A DNA stretch of 6,334 bases from Rhodothermia bacterium (GCA_030431165.1 JAUIJQ010000205.1:1-6334), one strand, 5' to 3'. Counted from the stretch's first letter, positions 1 to 6,334 are shown. The notes: generated by a model from the letters alone, not told the origin. Numbers and translations: made by a program.

Positions 1-1020
1 GAAGATCTCGTCGATGTAGAGCAAAGCCCTCAGGCTGGACGTGCCCGGCTTTGTGCGCATCCATCCGAGCGTCTGATTCAGGAGGAGCGACACAAAGAAC
101 ATGCGCTCAGACTCACTGAGGTGTGCGATCGAGAACAGTGCAACCCGCGCTTTTCCATTTTCGTCGTAAAGCATCGAGTCGATGTCGAGCGGTTCGCCGG
201 ACAGCCACGTAGAAAAACCCGGTGAGGCGAGCAGGTTGTTGAAGCGCATCGCCAACGCAAACCGATCCTTTGCCGGGAAGAACGACTCCAGTTCCATGAT
301 GCCGACACGGTCGATATCCGGCGTCTGTATCGCCTGGATGAGGCTGGCGAGGTCCATTGGGAGCCCACCGCGCCACGCTTTGTCAAGTATCGTCGCGATG
401 AGGATGTGCTCGCGACTTGTCAATGGATCAGCATCGACGCCAAGCAATCCGAGGAGGCTGGTTGCGGTGGACGCTACACGATCACGCAGGGCATCGCCGT
501 CTTCGAGTACCGCAGCGGGCGGCGCGTCGAATGATCGAAGGATCGATACCGGCACACCTGCTTCCGATCCTGGCGTGTAGATCGTTACATCAGCGGCGTC
601 GCGCAGGCGCCGGACGCGCTCGCCGTCTTGCCCCCATGCCGCAAGCCCGTTTTTCCACAGGTCAGCTTGTGCAGCGGCAAATTCATCAACCGATACGCCT
701 TTTTGACGCGCCACATCCTCATTGACCCACGGCTTGAACTCACTGGCCTCGAACTCCGGAAATGTCAGAAGCAGGTTGGCGATGTCGCCCTTGGGGTCAA
801 TCACGATGGCGGGAATGCCGTCGATAACCGCTTCTTCCAGCAGCGAGATGCAGAGTCCGGTTTTCCCCGAACCGGTCATTCCGACACACACCGCGTGCGT
901 CGTCAGGTCTTTGGCGTCGTAGAGGACGACTTCGTCGTTCATTTCGCCCGCTTCGAGATCATACTCGCGGCCGAGGTAGAATGCACCAAGTCGTTCGTAC
1001 TGCTCCGGGGAGATCTTCAT
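1..1020 (-). CDS. HerA/VirB4-like P-loop ATPase (DUF87-type ATP-binding protein), N-terminal part
   Basis: The minus-strand frame opens at an ATG at 1020-1018 and runs 340 codons without a stop to the window edge, so the C-terminus is missing. Walker A is GMTGSGKT (residues 47-54). A conserved VIDPKGDI strand follows at 73-80, and Walker B is LLYIDEIF (333-340), directly at the cut. The roughly 280 residues between the two motifs, with an IDPKGD segment soon after the P-loop, are typical of HerA/VirB4/FtsK-superfamily ATPases that move DNA or protein substrates. There is no signal peptide or membrane segment, so it is probably cytoplasmic. The N-terminus before the P-loop is only about 45 residues, too short for a full HAS-barrel as in archaeal HerA. 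The start is supported by an in-frame TAA 45 bases upstream with no other ATG between. An AAGGA lies 23 bases before the ATG, too far to be a normal ribosome site. The cellular role is unknown; stand-alone members like this are usually annotated only as ATP-binding protein. Confidence 0.88.
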   Translation of the reverse strand, partial: MKISPEQYERLGAFYLGREYDLEAGEMNDEVVLYDAKDLTTHAVCVGMTGSGKTGLCISLLEEAVIDGIPAIVIDPKGDIANLLLTFPEFEASEFKPWVNEDVARQKGVSVDEFAAAQADLWKNGLAAWGQDGERVRRLRDAADVTIYTPGSEAGVPVSILRSFDAPPAAVLEDGDALRDRVASTATSLLGLLGVDADPLTSREHILIATILDKAWRGGLPMDLASLIQAIQTPDIDRVGIMELESFFPAKDRFALAMRFNNLLASPGFSTWLSGEPLDIDSMLYDENGKARVALFSIAHLSESERMFFVSLLLNQTLGWMRTKPGTSSLRALLYIDEIF

Positions 1021-1157
1021 GCTGCTGAGTGCCGTGATTGACGTCCTTGTTGGGACGGCAAGTTAAGCAGATACAGCTACTGAATTGACCATGGCGTAAC
1101 GAAAGGGCGCCATCGGCCTACCGAAGTCCTGGCAGCAAGTATTCAGGATGGGCGTGC

Positions 1158-1565
1158 CTATTGCGCCCGGCTTGCAGACGGATTATTGGCAGGCTGCTCG
1201 TCCACAGGGTGCTCAGCGGCAGCCGTCCGCACAGCGTCAGCCGTCACCCGGCCGTGGGATGCCGTTGCAACCACGGCACCACGCGAAAGCACAAAGATCT
1301 GTGGTGATTCATGACGCACGCCGAACAGGTGCGCGGCGTAGTTAGATGCCGCTCTTGCCGTCTGAACGACAACGCGATAGACGTGCGGGTCAGATGCCAG
1401 GGCCAGCTTGTTGATTTGCCGGTGCGCGCGCGTACTCAAGCCGCAAGTCGCGCTATGCTTAAAAATGACAACCGGTGCCTGATGCGACTCCGCAACCGCC
1501 GCGTCGACGTCGGCGGGCTGCTCTATCTCAGTAAATCGTCGGTGTGACGGGACGATCTTCTTCAC
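1158..1565 (-). CDS. ytxJ: Monothiol bacilliredoxin, YtxJ/BrxC family
   Basis: This 135-residue protein has a thioredoxin-like fold by family. The order of motifs matches YtxJ/BrxC: a strand VVIFKHSATCGLS with the only cysteine of the protein at residue 41 (TCGLS, residues 40-44), then a VYRVVVQTARAASNYAAHLFGV segment ending near residue 83, HESPQ (85-89) containing the expected cis-proline, and a C-terminal ASHGRVTADAV helix start (102-112). Family knowledge: these proteins remove bacillithiol from S-bacillithiolated proteins in the cytoplasm, so the host probably makes bacillithiol. The start is uncertain. The frame is open far upstream into pepF antisense, but homology begins near FTEIEQPADVD and the GTG at 1565-1563 is the nearest plausible start; the ATGATG five to ten bases upstream is in another frame and stops at once. 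No Shine-Dalgarno is visible. The last ~20 residues (from about AAAEHPVDEQ) are a low-complexity tail beyond the usual domain. It lies 137 bases upstream of the ATPase gene on the same strand and is divergent from pepF. Confidence 0.85.
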   Translation of the reverse strand: MKKIVPSHRRFTEIEQPADVDAAVAESHQAPVVIFKHSATCGLSTRAHRQINKLALASDPHVYRVVVQTARAASNYAAHLFGVRHESPQIFVLSRGAVVATASHGRVTADAVRTAAAEHPVDEQPANNPSASRAQ

Positions 1566-1665
1566 GTCATCATTAGAGAATAGTGGCTCTAGTCTATAGT
1601 TTTCGGCTTGGCGGCGCGATTCTGTAAGACCCGTCGGCGCTTGTCGGCAGGGCGTCAGAACAGGC

Positions 1666-1686
1666 AACTGTCCGAACCGGACGGTT
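1666..1686. repeat. Imperfect palindrome upstream of pepF
   Basis: The arms aactgtccg (1666-1674) and cggacggtt (1678-1686) are inverted copies with one mismatch (t/g, wobble-capable) around the three-base centre aac. It lies 46 bases before the pepF start codon, in the region between the divergent ytxJ and pepF genes. It could be an operator for a dimeric regulator or a hairpin in the pepF leader. There is no T-tract on either strand, so a terminator is unlikely. Function is inferred from position only. Confidence 0.4.
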
Positions 1687-1732
1687 AGTGCAGCCGGCCG
1701 GGCGATTGTTACACACCACAAGCGAAACAACA

Positions 1733-3535
1733 ATGCAGCACGACACGCCTTCGACCGGCGCCGAGCAGGTCCACTGGAATCTTGACGACCTCTGCACATC
1801 GCCCGAGGATGCCTCGAACATGATGGCCTCGGCGGTGAAAGCGGCCAAGTCGTTCTCAGACATGTATCGCGGAGCCGTCGCAGACCTCGATGCTGCCGGC
1901 CTCGCCGGATTGTTGGAGGCGCTGGAGCAGATCCACGATGCGTCTGGTCGAGCGTACACGTACGCATACCTGCACTGGGTCACGGCAACGGCCGATGCAT
2001 CCCGCGGAGCTTTGCTGCAGAGCCTTAAGGAGTCGTACGCCGCGCTGTCTCAGTTGATTGTCTTCTTCGATGTGGAGTTTGCGGCTCTGTCGGACGAAGC
2101 GGCAGACACGCTCATTAACGACAAACAACTCGACGCCTATCGGCACCACCTTGAAATACAGCGGCTGAATCGAACGCACCTCCTCTCAGAAGCCGAGGAG
2201 AAGATCCTGTCCGAAACGTCTGTCAACGGCCGGCAAGCGTGGAACAGGTTCTTCGATGAAACGATCTCTTCCATGTCGTTTGAACTGCATGGCAAGACGC
2301 TTTCAGAGCAGGAAATCCTCGCGAAACTGCACGACCCAGATAGAAGCGTCCGTCGCGATGCCGCCCTCTCGTTCACCGAGGGACTCGACGCGTCAGCGCG
2401 GGTACTGACGTTTGTGACGAACACACTCGCAGCCGACAAAGCCTCGACGGATCGTCTTCGGCAATACGATTCCTGGATAGCGAGTCGAAATCTTTCCAAC
2501 GAGATATCAGAGGAAAGCGTAAACGCGCTTGTCGATTCGGTCGTTGGCCGCTACGACATTCCACGCCGATTCTATGCCTTGAAGCGATCGCTTCTCGGTT
2601 ACGACGAGATGTACGACTACGACCGCTACGCGCCGGTCGGTGAGTCAAACCGACGCTATTCGTGGGCGGAAGGCCGTACGATTGTGCTTGACGCGTACAA
2701 TGCCTTTGCTCCTGAAATGGGAGAGATCGCGCGGCGCTTTTTTGATGACGCGTGGATCGATGCTGCTGTAGTCTCCGGCAAGCGTGGGGGTGCGTTTAGT
2801 CACGGCGCTGTTCCATCGGTGCATCCGTACGTGATGATGAACTACACGGGCCGATCGAGGGACGTCCAGACGCTGGCGCACGAGCTCGGGCATGGCGTAC
2901 ACCAGTACTTGTCACGTGAACGCGGCATTTTCCATGCCGACACGCCACTGACCACTGCCGAAACCGCGTCCGTGTTTGGCGAAATGCTGGTGTTCAACTC
3001 GCTGGTCAGCAAAGAGTCAGACGATCGCAATCGGCTGGCCATGTTAGTTGGGAAAATCGATGACAGCATGGCGACGGTCTTTCGACAAGTCACGATGAAC
3101 AGGTTTGAGGATCGCGTGCACACCCATCGCCGCGAGAAGGGAGAGCTGACCACAGAGGAGCTGTGTGTCCACTGGATCGAAACGCAGTCAGCCATGTTCG
3201 GCGACACGGTGACACTGGGCGACCACTATCGTTTGTGGTGGAGCTACATTCCTCACTTCCTGCATACGCCGGGCTATGTATACGCCTACGCCTTTGGCGA
3301 ACTGCTCGTTATGGCGCTCTACGGCAAGTACCGTGATGCGCCCGTCGGCTTTGCGCAGCGCTACATGGATCTGCTTGCTGCCGGCGGATCGGATTGGCCG
3401 CACGAATTGCTTGCACCGTTTGGCATCGACCTCCGTGATCCGGCTTTCTGGAACGTCGGTCTGGAAGCGATCGACTCGCTCGTGTCAGAGGCCGAGGAGC
3501 TTGCCGCGCGCTACGCCAGGATCAACGAAAGCTGA
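1733..3535 (+). CDS. pepF: Oligoendopeptidase F, M3-family zinc metallopeptidase
   Basis: A complete 600-residue protein, the usual PepF length. It has an all-helical N-terminal half followed by the M3 catalytic domain. The zinc site is HELGH (383-387), with the third ligand E410 in TTAETASVFGEM. Upstream is the family segment SGKRGGAFS (348-356) followed by VHPYVMMNYTG. Downstream is PHFLHTPGYVYAYAFGEL (507-524), with the His and Tyr residues that bind and orient substrate in M3 enzymes. No signal peptide is present, so it acts in the cytoplasm, cutting short oligopeptides inside the chain as part of peptide turnover. I chose the ATG at 1733, giving MQHDTPSTGAEQVHWNLDDL, which matches how family members begin; a GTG at 1688 would add 15 residues with no family resemblance. 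No clear Shine-Dalgarno precedes it. Its 3' end overlaps the convergent DUF819 gene by 25 bases. Confidence 0.95.
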   Translation: MQHDTPSTGAEQVHWNLDDLCTSPEDASNMMASAVKAAKSFSDMYRGAVADLDAAGLAGLLEALEQIHDASGRAYTYAYLHWVTATADASRGALLQSLKESYAALSQLIVFFDVEFAALSDEAADTLINDKQLDAYRHHLEIQRLNRTHLLSEAEEKILSETSVNGRQAWNRFFDETISSMSFELHGKTLSEQEILAKLHDPDRSVRRDAALSFTEGLDASARVLTFVTNTLAADKASTDRLRQYDSWIASRNLSNEISEESVNALVDSVVGRYDIPRRFYALKRSLLGYDEMYDYDRYAPVGESNRRYSWAEGRTIVLDAYNAFAPEMGEIARRFFDDAWIDAAVVSGKRGGAFSHGAVPSVHPYVMMNYTGRSRDVQTLAHELGHGVHQYLSRERGIFHADTPLTTAETASVFGEMLVFNSLVSKESDDRNRLAMLVGKIDDSMATVFRQVTMNRFEDRVHTHRREKGELTTEELCVHWIETQSAMFGDTVTLGDHYRLWWSYIPHFLHTPGYVYAYAFGELLVMALYGKYRDAPVGFAQRYMDLLAAGGSDWPHELLAPFGIDLRDPAFWNVGLEAIDSLVSEAEELAARYARINES

Positions 3536-4692
3536 CCAAGGATCCAGGCACAGAACAGCGCCGCGTAAATTCCCAGAATGTAGCCCGACACACCCATCAG
3601 GACCCCCACCGGCGCCAACGCGGGCGAGAATGCGCTGGCAACAACCGGCGCACTGGCAGCGCCGCCGACGTTTGCCATGCTGCCCGTGGCGACAAAGAAC
3701 AGGGGAGCGCGAAATACTCGTGCGGCCAGCATGAGCACGGCGACGTGAATGAGTATCCACATGATGCCCGCCATAAGGAAGTACGGCGTGTCAAGGATCG
3801 CCGCCAGGTCAGCCCGCGCACCAATGGACGCGATGAGGACGTACAGCGCGAGATATCCAATTTGCTGCCCGCCGTCTTTCTCTATTTGACGAACCGGCGT
3901 AAACGACAACGCGAGCCCTGCGGTAACGACGACAAGAACAGCCCACGTCGTTTGACTGATCACAGAAGGGTCGCCCACCGACGGGAGTTGGTTTCCGATC
4001 CATATCGCGATGCCGGCCCCAACGAAGGCAAGACCGAGGATAATCCCGAGGTTCTGTACGGTCGGCGGACGCAGGCCGGTTGGTGACCACTTTGATGCGT
4101 CAGATATCACGGCCTTGATCTCGGCGGACGCCCTGGTCCACCGGTCAAACCGTTCGTGAAAGCCACTGAGGATCAGCAGAACACCCATCCATCCGTAGCC
4201 GACGACCGTGTCCACCACGATGACCGGCCCCAGCGACGCGTCAGGGGCTCCAACACTTTTTTGAATTGCGATCATGTTCGCGGTTCCGCCAATCCAACTC
4301 CCGCTTAGGGAGGCCATGCTTTTCCATGCATCCGGAGGAAGGAGCGTGGCAAAGGCCGTATATGATGCCGCTGCGCCAATGATGATACCGACCGTGCCCG
4401 CAAGCATCATTATGATCGCCAGCCGACCAAGTCGCAGAATAGCTCGAAGGTCGATCGTGACCATGAGCAGGAAGAGCGACACCGGCAACATCCACCGCGA
4501 GATCCACGAGTAGACGGCGTGCTCCGCAGGCAGCAGACCGGCCGTCGTCGCGAACATAGGCAGAAAGTACGCCCAGATGACTGGCGGCAGTACCCTGAAC
4601 AGCGGCTGAAGGAACGAGAAGCGACTAACCCAGAAGAGGAACGCGAGGACGCCCGCAAGGAAGGCAAATATGGCGGATCCGTCTGTAAGCAC
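3511..4692 (-). CDS. DUF819 family multi-pass membrane protein (putative transporter)
   Basis: This 393-residue, very hydrophobic protein has about ten or eleven predicted membrane segments (roughly residues 6-23, 36-54, 67-85, 90-110, 152-176, 213-233, 249-264, 278-296, 303-325, 328-350, 361-388). Two Gly/Ala/Asn-rich motifs typical of DUF819 (YjcL-like) are visible: SGSWIGGTANM (130-140) and GSMANVGGAASAPVVA (337-352). Their similar position in each half suggests the inverted or duplicated halves common in secondary transporters. A soluble charged loop (about 178-210) separates the halves. It sits in the inner membrane; its substrate is not established, and the family is mostly annotated as unknown function. 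The start is a GTG overlapping the TAG stop of the M24 peptidase gene by one base, pointing to translational coupling. Movement of a dipeptide, amino acid or similar product of the peptidase is a reasonable inference. The 3' end overlaps pepF tail-to-tail. Confidence 0.92.
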   Translation of the reverse strand: MLTDGSAIFAFLAGVLAFLFWVSRFSFLQPLFRVLPPVIWAYFLPMFATTAGLLPAEHAVYSWISRWMLPVSLFLLMVTIDLRAILRLGRLAIIMMLAGTVGIIIGAAASYTAFATLLPPDAWKSMASLSGSWIGGTANMIAIQKSVGAPDASLGPVIVVDTVVGYGWMGVLLILSGFHERFDRWTRASAEIKAVISDASKWSPTGLRPPTVQNLGIILGLAFVGAGIAIWIGNQLPSVGDPSVISQTTWAVLVVVTAGLALSFTPVRQIEKDGGQQIGYLALYVLIASIGARADLAAILDTPYFLMAGIMWILIHVAVLMLAARVFRAPLFFVATGSMANVGGAASAPVVASAFSPALAPVGVLMGVSGYILGIYAALFCAWILGQLSLILA

Positions 4693-4694
4693 TA
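4690..4694 (-). other. TAGTG stop/start overlap (M24 peptidase to DUF819)
   Basis: On the minus strand the TAG stop of the M24 gene (4694-4692) shares its G with the GTG start of DUF819 (4692-4690). Such a junction normally means one mRNA and termination-reinitiation coupling. A run of five G lies about eight bases upstream of the TAG, inside the M24 gene, but it is not a canonical Shine-Dalgarno sequence. Confidence 0.8.
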
Positions 4695-5801
4695 CGCAGC
4701 CCCCAGGCGGATTAGCGCCCGCTCCATGGTGGATAATGACTCCGCGCCCGTCTCCGTAACCACGACATCGTCTTCGATTCGCACGCCAAACTTGCCGTCG
4801 AGGTAGACACCGGGTTCAATCGTAAAGACCATGCCCGGAGCCAGGACATCAGTTGAGTCGCTGCGAATATATGGAGCTTCGTGCACCTCCATGCCGAGTC
4901 CGTGCCCGGTGCGGTGCATGAAGAACGGTCCGTAGCCGGCATCCGCGATGACCGACCTGGTCGCGGAGTCGATGGACGATGCGGCGACGCCGGGTGCTGC
5001 GGCCGCTCGCCCGTGTTCGTTTGCTGACAACACGAGGTCGGCAACACGCGAAAGTTCATCCGACGGAGATCCGACACAAACAACACGTGTAAGGTCTGAG
5101 TGGTAGCCACGGTAGGTCGCACCCCAATCAAACAGTACGACGTCACCTTCAGCAACGAGCCGGTCTCCAGGTTCAGCGTGTGGGTTGGCAGCATTTGCGC
5201 CCGCTGCGACAATCGGAGAAAATGGTAGTGTCGGTTCTGCGCCACCACGTAGGAGGTTGCCAACGAGGATACCCGCGAGCGCTCTTTCTGAAATGCCCGG
5301 TCGGATGGCGGGGATCGTTTCTCGCAGTCCGTTCTCTGCGATTTTAACGGCCTGCCGCATCAAGTCGAGCTCGGCATCCGATTTTGCCAGCCTAAGTGCG
5401 TCGAACAGGGCGCCGGCGCCCGTTACGGAGGCCCGAGGCGCTGCGACGCGGAGGAACTCAAGCTCCAGAAGTCGCATCCAGCGAGGATCTGCAGCCAACC
5501 TGCCTTCAGCGAGACCGGCAGCCGAGGCCGCACGCCCGATGGCACCCGACCACGTCGCCGGATCCTCGTTATACGTAAAAGACTCTATCTCGACAGAGGC
5601 GTCGACCAGGCGTGACTGCTCAAGTTCGGGCAGTACCATCGTGACGCGACCGCCGGGGGCAAAGAACGCGAGCGTTGGCCGCTCCATAAGGTGAAATGGA
5701 AGACCAAGGAGATACTGCATCGTTGGTCCCGGATTCAGGACAACACCGTCGTATCGCGTCGTGTCGAGACGCTCGAACAGAGTTGACAGGCGATTGCTCA
5801 T
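4692..5801 (-). CDS. M24-family Xaa-Pro-type aminopeptidase/dipeptidase
   Basis: From the ATG at 5801 this is a 369-residue protein with the two-domain layout of prolidases and aminopeptidase P: a creatinase-like N-terminal domain (about 1-135) and a pita-bread catalytic domain (about 145-360). All five metal ligands are present: D225 in LFDWGA, D236 in HSDLTR, H300 in HRTGHGLG, E329 in FTIEPG and E343 in RIEDD. The accessory histidines H208 (NPHAEPGD) and H307 (HEAPY) are also kept, so it should be active. By family it removes or splits residues N-terminal to proline, in the cytoplasm, usually with Mn or Co. Alternative starts are an ATG at 5834 (11 residues longer) and a TTG at 5918 (39 longer). 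The TTG form would run back through the divergent promoter and is unlikely, and family similarity begins near SNRLSTLFERL. No Shine-Dalgarno is visible at either ATG. It is first in a two-gene unit with DUF819. Specificity (dipeptidase or aminopeptidase P) cannot be decided here. Confidence 0.93.
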   Translation of the reverse strand: MSNRLSTLFERLDTTRYDGVVLNPGPTMQYLLGLPFHLMERPTLAFFAPGGRVTMVLPELEQSRLVDASVEIESFTYNEDPATWSGAIGRAASAAGLAEGRLAADPRWMRLLELEFLRVAAPRASVTGAGALFDALRLAKSDAELDLMRQAVKIAENGLRETIPAIRPGISERALAGILVGNLLRGGAEPTLPFSPIVAAGANAANPHAEPGDRLVAEGDVVLFDWGATYRGYHSDLTRVVCVGSPSDELSRVADLVLSANEHGRAAAAPGVAASSIDSATRSVIADAGYGPFFMHRTGHGLGMEVHEAPYIRSDSTDVLAPGMVFTIEPGVYLDGKFGVRIEDDVVVTETGAESLSTMERALIRLGAA

Positions 5802-5835
5802 AAAACGGCTACGGGCTGGGGTGTTGCTGTTCATT

Positions 5836-5850
5836 GCCACAAACGGTGGC
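5836..5850. repeat. Small inverted repeat, 5-bp arms
   Basis: The arms gccac (5836-5840) and gtggc (5846-5850) are perfect inverted copies around aaacg. It lies just upstream of the alternative M24 start at 5834. In an M24 transcript it would form a small hairpin next to that codon. It is short enough to be chance. Confidence 0.25.
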
Positions 5851-5854
5851 GGAC

Positions 5855-5875
5855 TCGATGTTAGCGAAACATCGA
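5855..5875. repeat. Perfect inverted repeat, 8-bp arms, in the divergent intergenic region
   Basis: The arms tcgatgtt (5855-5862) and aacatcga (5868-5875) are perfect inverted copies with the five-base centre agcga. It ends four bases before the -33-like TTTG of the glycosylasparaginase promoter candidate and lies 54 bases upstream of the M24 start. That is a typical place for an operator controlling one or both divergent genes; a leader hairpin on the M24 mRNA is the alternative. There is no T-tract, so it is not a terminator. Confidence 0.45.
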
Positions 5876-5879
5876 CACC

Positions 5880-5910
5880 TTTGCATTGGTCCCGACTGCG
5901 CGTACTTTCG
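5880..5910 (+). promoter_or_regulatory. Bacteroidota-type promoter for the glycosylasparaginase gene
   Basis: TTTG at 5880-5883 and TACTTTCG at 5903-5910 are separated by 19 bases. This matches the Bacteroidota sigma factor pattern TTTG-N19to21-TAnnTTTG except for one base (C for T at position seven of the -7 element). It would place the transcription start near 5915-5918, leaving a leader of about 16-19 bases that still includes the AAGGA ribosome site. Identified by eye only. Confidence 0.5.
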
Positions 5911-5920
5911 AGTAGCAATC

Positions 5921-5925
5921 AAGGA
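5921..5925 (+). promoter_or_regulatory. Shine-Dalgarno site of the glycosylasparaginase gene
   Basis: AAGGA lies eight bases before the ATG at 5934. It is the only well-placed Shine-Dalgarno sequence in the window and fixes the start of this gene. Confidence 0.65.
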
Positions 5926-5933
5926 AAACGACC

Positions 5934-6334
5934 ATGAAGCACTCCGGGAAAACACGACGCGAGTTTATCAAGACCAGTGCGGCGGCCGGGGTCGCTGCCG
6001 GGATCATCCCACAGCAGGCCTTTGCCGGCAACGAGGCACCCTATGTTCATCGCGGGTTGTCCCGCCCGGCTGTTGTTGCCAGCGCAAACGGCGACAAAGC
6101 GGTAGAGCGGGCGTTTGAGATGATCCAGGATGGGGCAGACGCCCTCGACGCGGTAATCGCCGGTGTAAATATCGTTGAGGACGATCCCAATGATATCAGT
6201 GTCGGGTACGGCGGCCTCCCGAACGAAGACGGCGTCGTTGAACTGGATTCTTCAGTGATGCACGGCCCAACCGGGCGTGCTGGTGCCGTGGCAGCGCTAC
6301 AGGGGATCAAGAACCCCTCGAAGGTCGCTCGACT
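5934..6334 (+). CDS. Tat-exported N4-(beta-N-acetylglucosaminyl)-L-asparaginase (glycosylasparaginase), N-terminal part
   Basis: The frame from the ATG at 5934 gives 133 complete codons and is cut by the window end. It begins with a twin-arginine signal: TRREFIKTS (residues 7-15), a hydrophobic stretch (16-26), and an AFA/G cleavage site after residue 31. The mature start then matches the Ntn-hydrolase asparaginase-2 family: VVASANGDKAVERA, DALDAVIAGVN (69-79), GYGGLPNEDG (91-100), and VVELDSSVMHGPTGRAGAVA (101-120), followed by IKNPSKVAR. The GYGGLPNEDG/ELDSSVMHG block is typical of glycosylasparaginases as opposed to plain isoaspartyl peptidases. By family it cleaves the GlcNAc-Asn bond of N-linked glycoasparagine after self-cleavage exposes a catalytic Thr; that Thr lies beyond the window, so activity cannot be confirmed. 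The Tat signal implies folding in the cytoplasm and action in the periplasm. It has the best ribosome site in the window and its own promoter candidate. Confidence 0.93.
   Translation, partial: MKHSGKTRREFIKTSAAAGVAAGIIPQQAFAGNEAPYVHRGLSRPAVVASANGDKAVERAFEMIQDGADALDAVIAGVNIVEDDPNDISVGYGGLPNEDGVVELDSSVMHGPTGRAGAVAALQGIKNPSKVAR

Noticed and set aside
182..1041. Plus-strand open frames across the left end
   Set aside because: They are antisense to the ATPase, whose Walker A and Walker B motifs show which strand is coding.
1091..1113. Hairpin atggcg/cgccat as a terminator after ytxJ
   Set aside because: The stem is only six base pairs with an 11-base loop, and no T-run follows on either strand.
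1688..1732. GTG start adding 15 residues to pepF
   Set aside because: The added residues lie over the palindrome-flanking leader and do not resemble PepF N-termini; the ATG at 1733 fits better.
1158..1967. A 269-codon minus-strand frame taken as one gene
   Set aside because: Only the part below 1565 resembles a protein family (YtxJ). The upstream part is antisense to the start of pepF and to the intergenic region and shows no domain.
5802..5918. TTG start at 5918 giving a 408-residue M24 protein
   Set aside because: The 39 extra residues have no family resemblance and would overlap the promoter and inverted repeat of the divergent gene.
1..6334. Defence island, mobile element or CRISPR array
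   Set aside because: No transposase, integrase, spacer-repeat pattern or terminal repeats were seen. The P-loop ATPase alone, without a nuclease or other effector beside it, is not enough to claim a defence system.

Overview
The window looks like ordinary chromosomal DNA from a moderately GC-rich bacterium, most likely Bacteroidota in the broad sense, with Rhodothermia-like lineages a plausible guess. Three points support this. There is a bacillithiol-linked YtxJ/BrxC protein together with a Tat-exported glycosylasparaginase. Most genes lack a clear Shine-Dalgarno sequence. One promoter candidate fits the Bacteroidota pattern TTTG-N19-TAnnTTTG in all but one fixed position. The assignment is an inference from gene content and not a measured phylogeny.

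Layout. (1) Positions 1-1020, minus strand: N-terminal 340 codons of a HerA/VirB4-like P-loop ATPase, cut by the window edge just after its Walker B. (2) 1158-1565, minus: a small monothiol bacilliredoxin (YtxJ/BrxC family) with a probable GTG start, upstream of the ATPase on the same strand. (3) 1566-1732: divergent intergenic region with an imperfect 9-bp-arm palindrome. (4) 1733-3535, plus: complete M3-family oligoendopeptidase F (PepF). (5) 3511-4692, minus: DUF819-family multi-pass membrane protein, overlapping the end of pepF tail-to-tail by 25 bp. (6) 4692-5801, minus: M24-family Xaa-Pro-type aminopeptidase whose stop codon overlaps the DUF819 start by one base (TAGTG). (7) 5802-5933: divergent intergenic region with two small inverted repeats and a Bacteroidota-type promoter. 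(8) 5934-6334, plus: N-terminal part of a Tat-signal glycosylasparaginase (Ntn hydrolase), cut by the window end.

Functional theme. Four of the six genes relate to breakdown or movement of peptides and amides: cytoplasmic oligopeptide cleavage (PepF), proline-containing peptide trimming (M24), a putative small-molecule transporter or exporter coupled to it (DUF819), and exported removal of N-linked sugar from asparagine (glycosylasparaginase). This suggests a peptide/glycopeptide scavenging neighbourhood, although only the M24-DUF819 pair is physically arranged as an operon. The ATPase and the bacilliredoxin appear unrelated to that theme.

I found no tRNA, rRNA, CRISPR array, insertion sequence, prophage or defence island. 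No stretch longer than 300 bases lacks a gene. I do not see a convincing undescribed system; the more interesting points are the M24-DUF819 coupling, the GTG-started bacilliredoxin and the structured divergent promoter regions.
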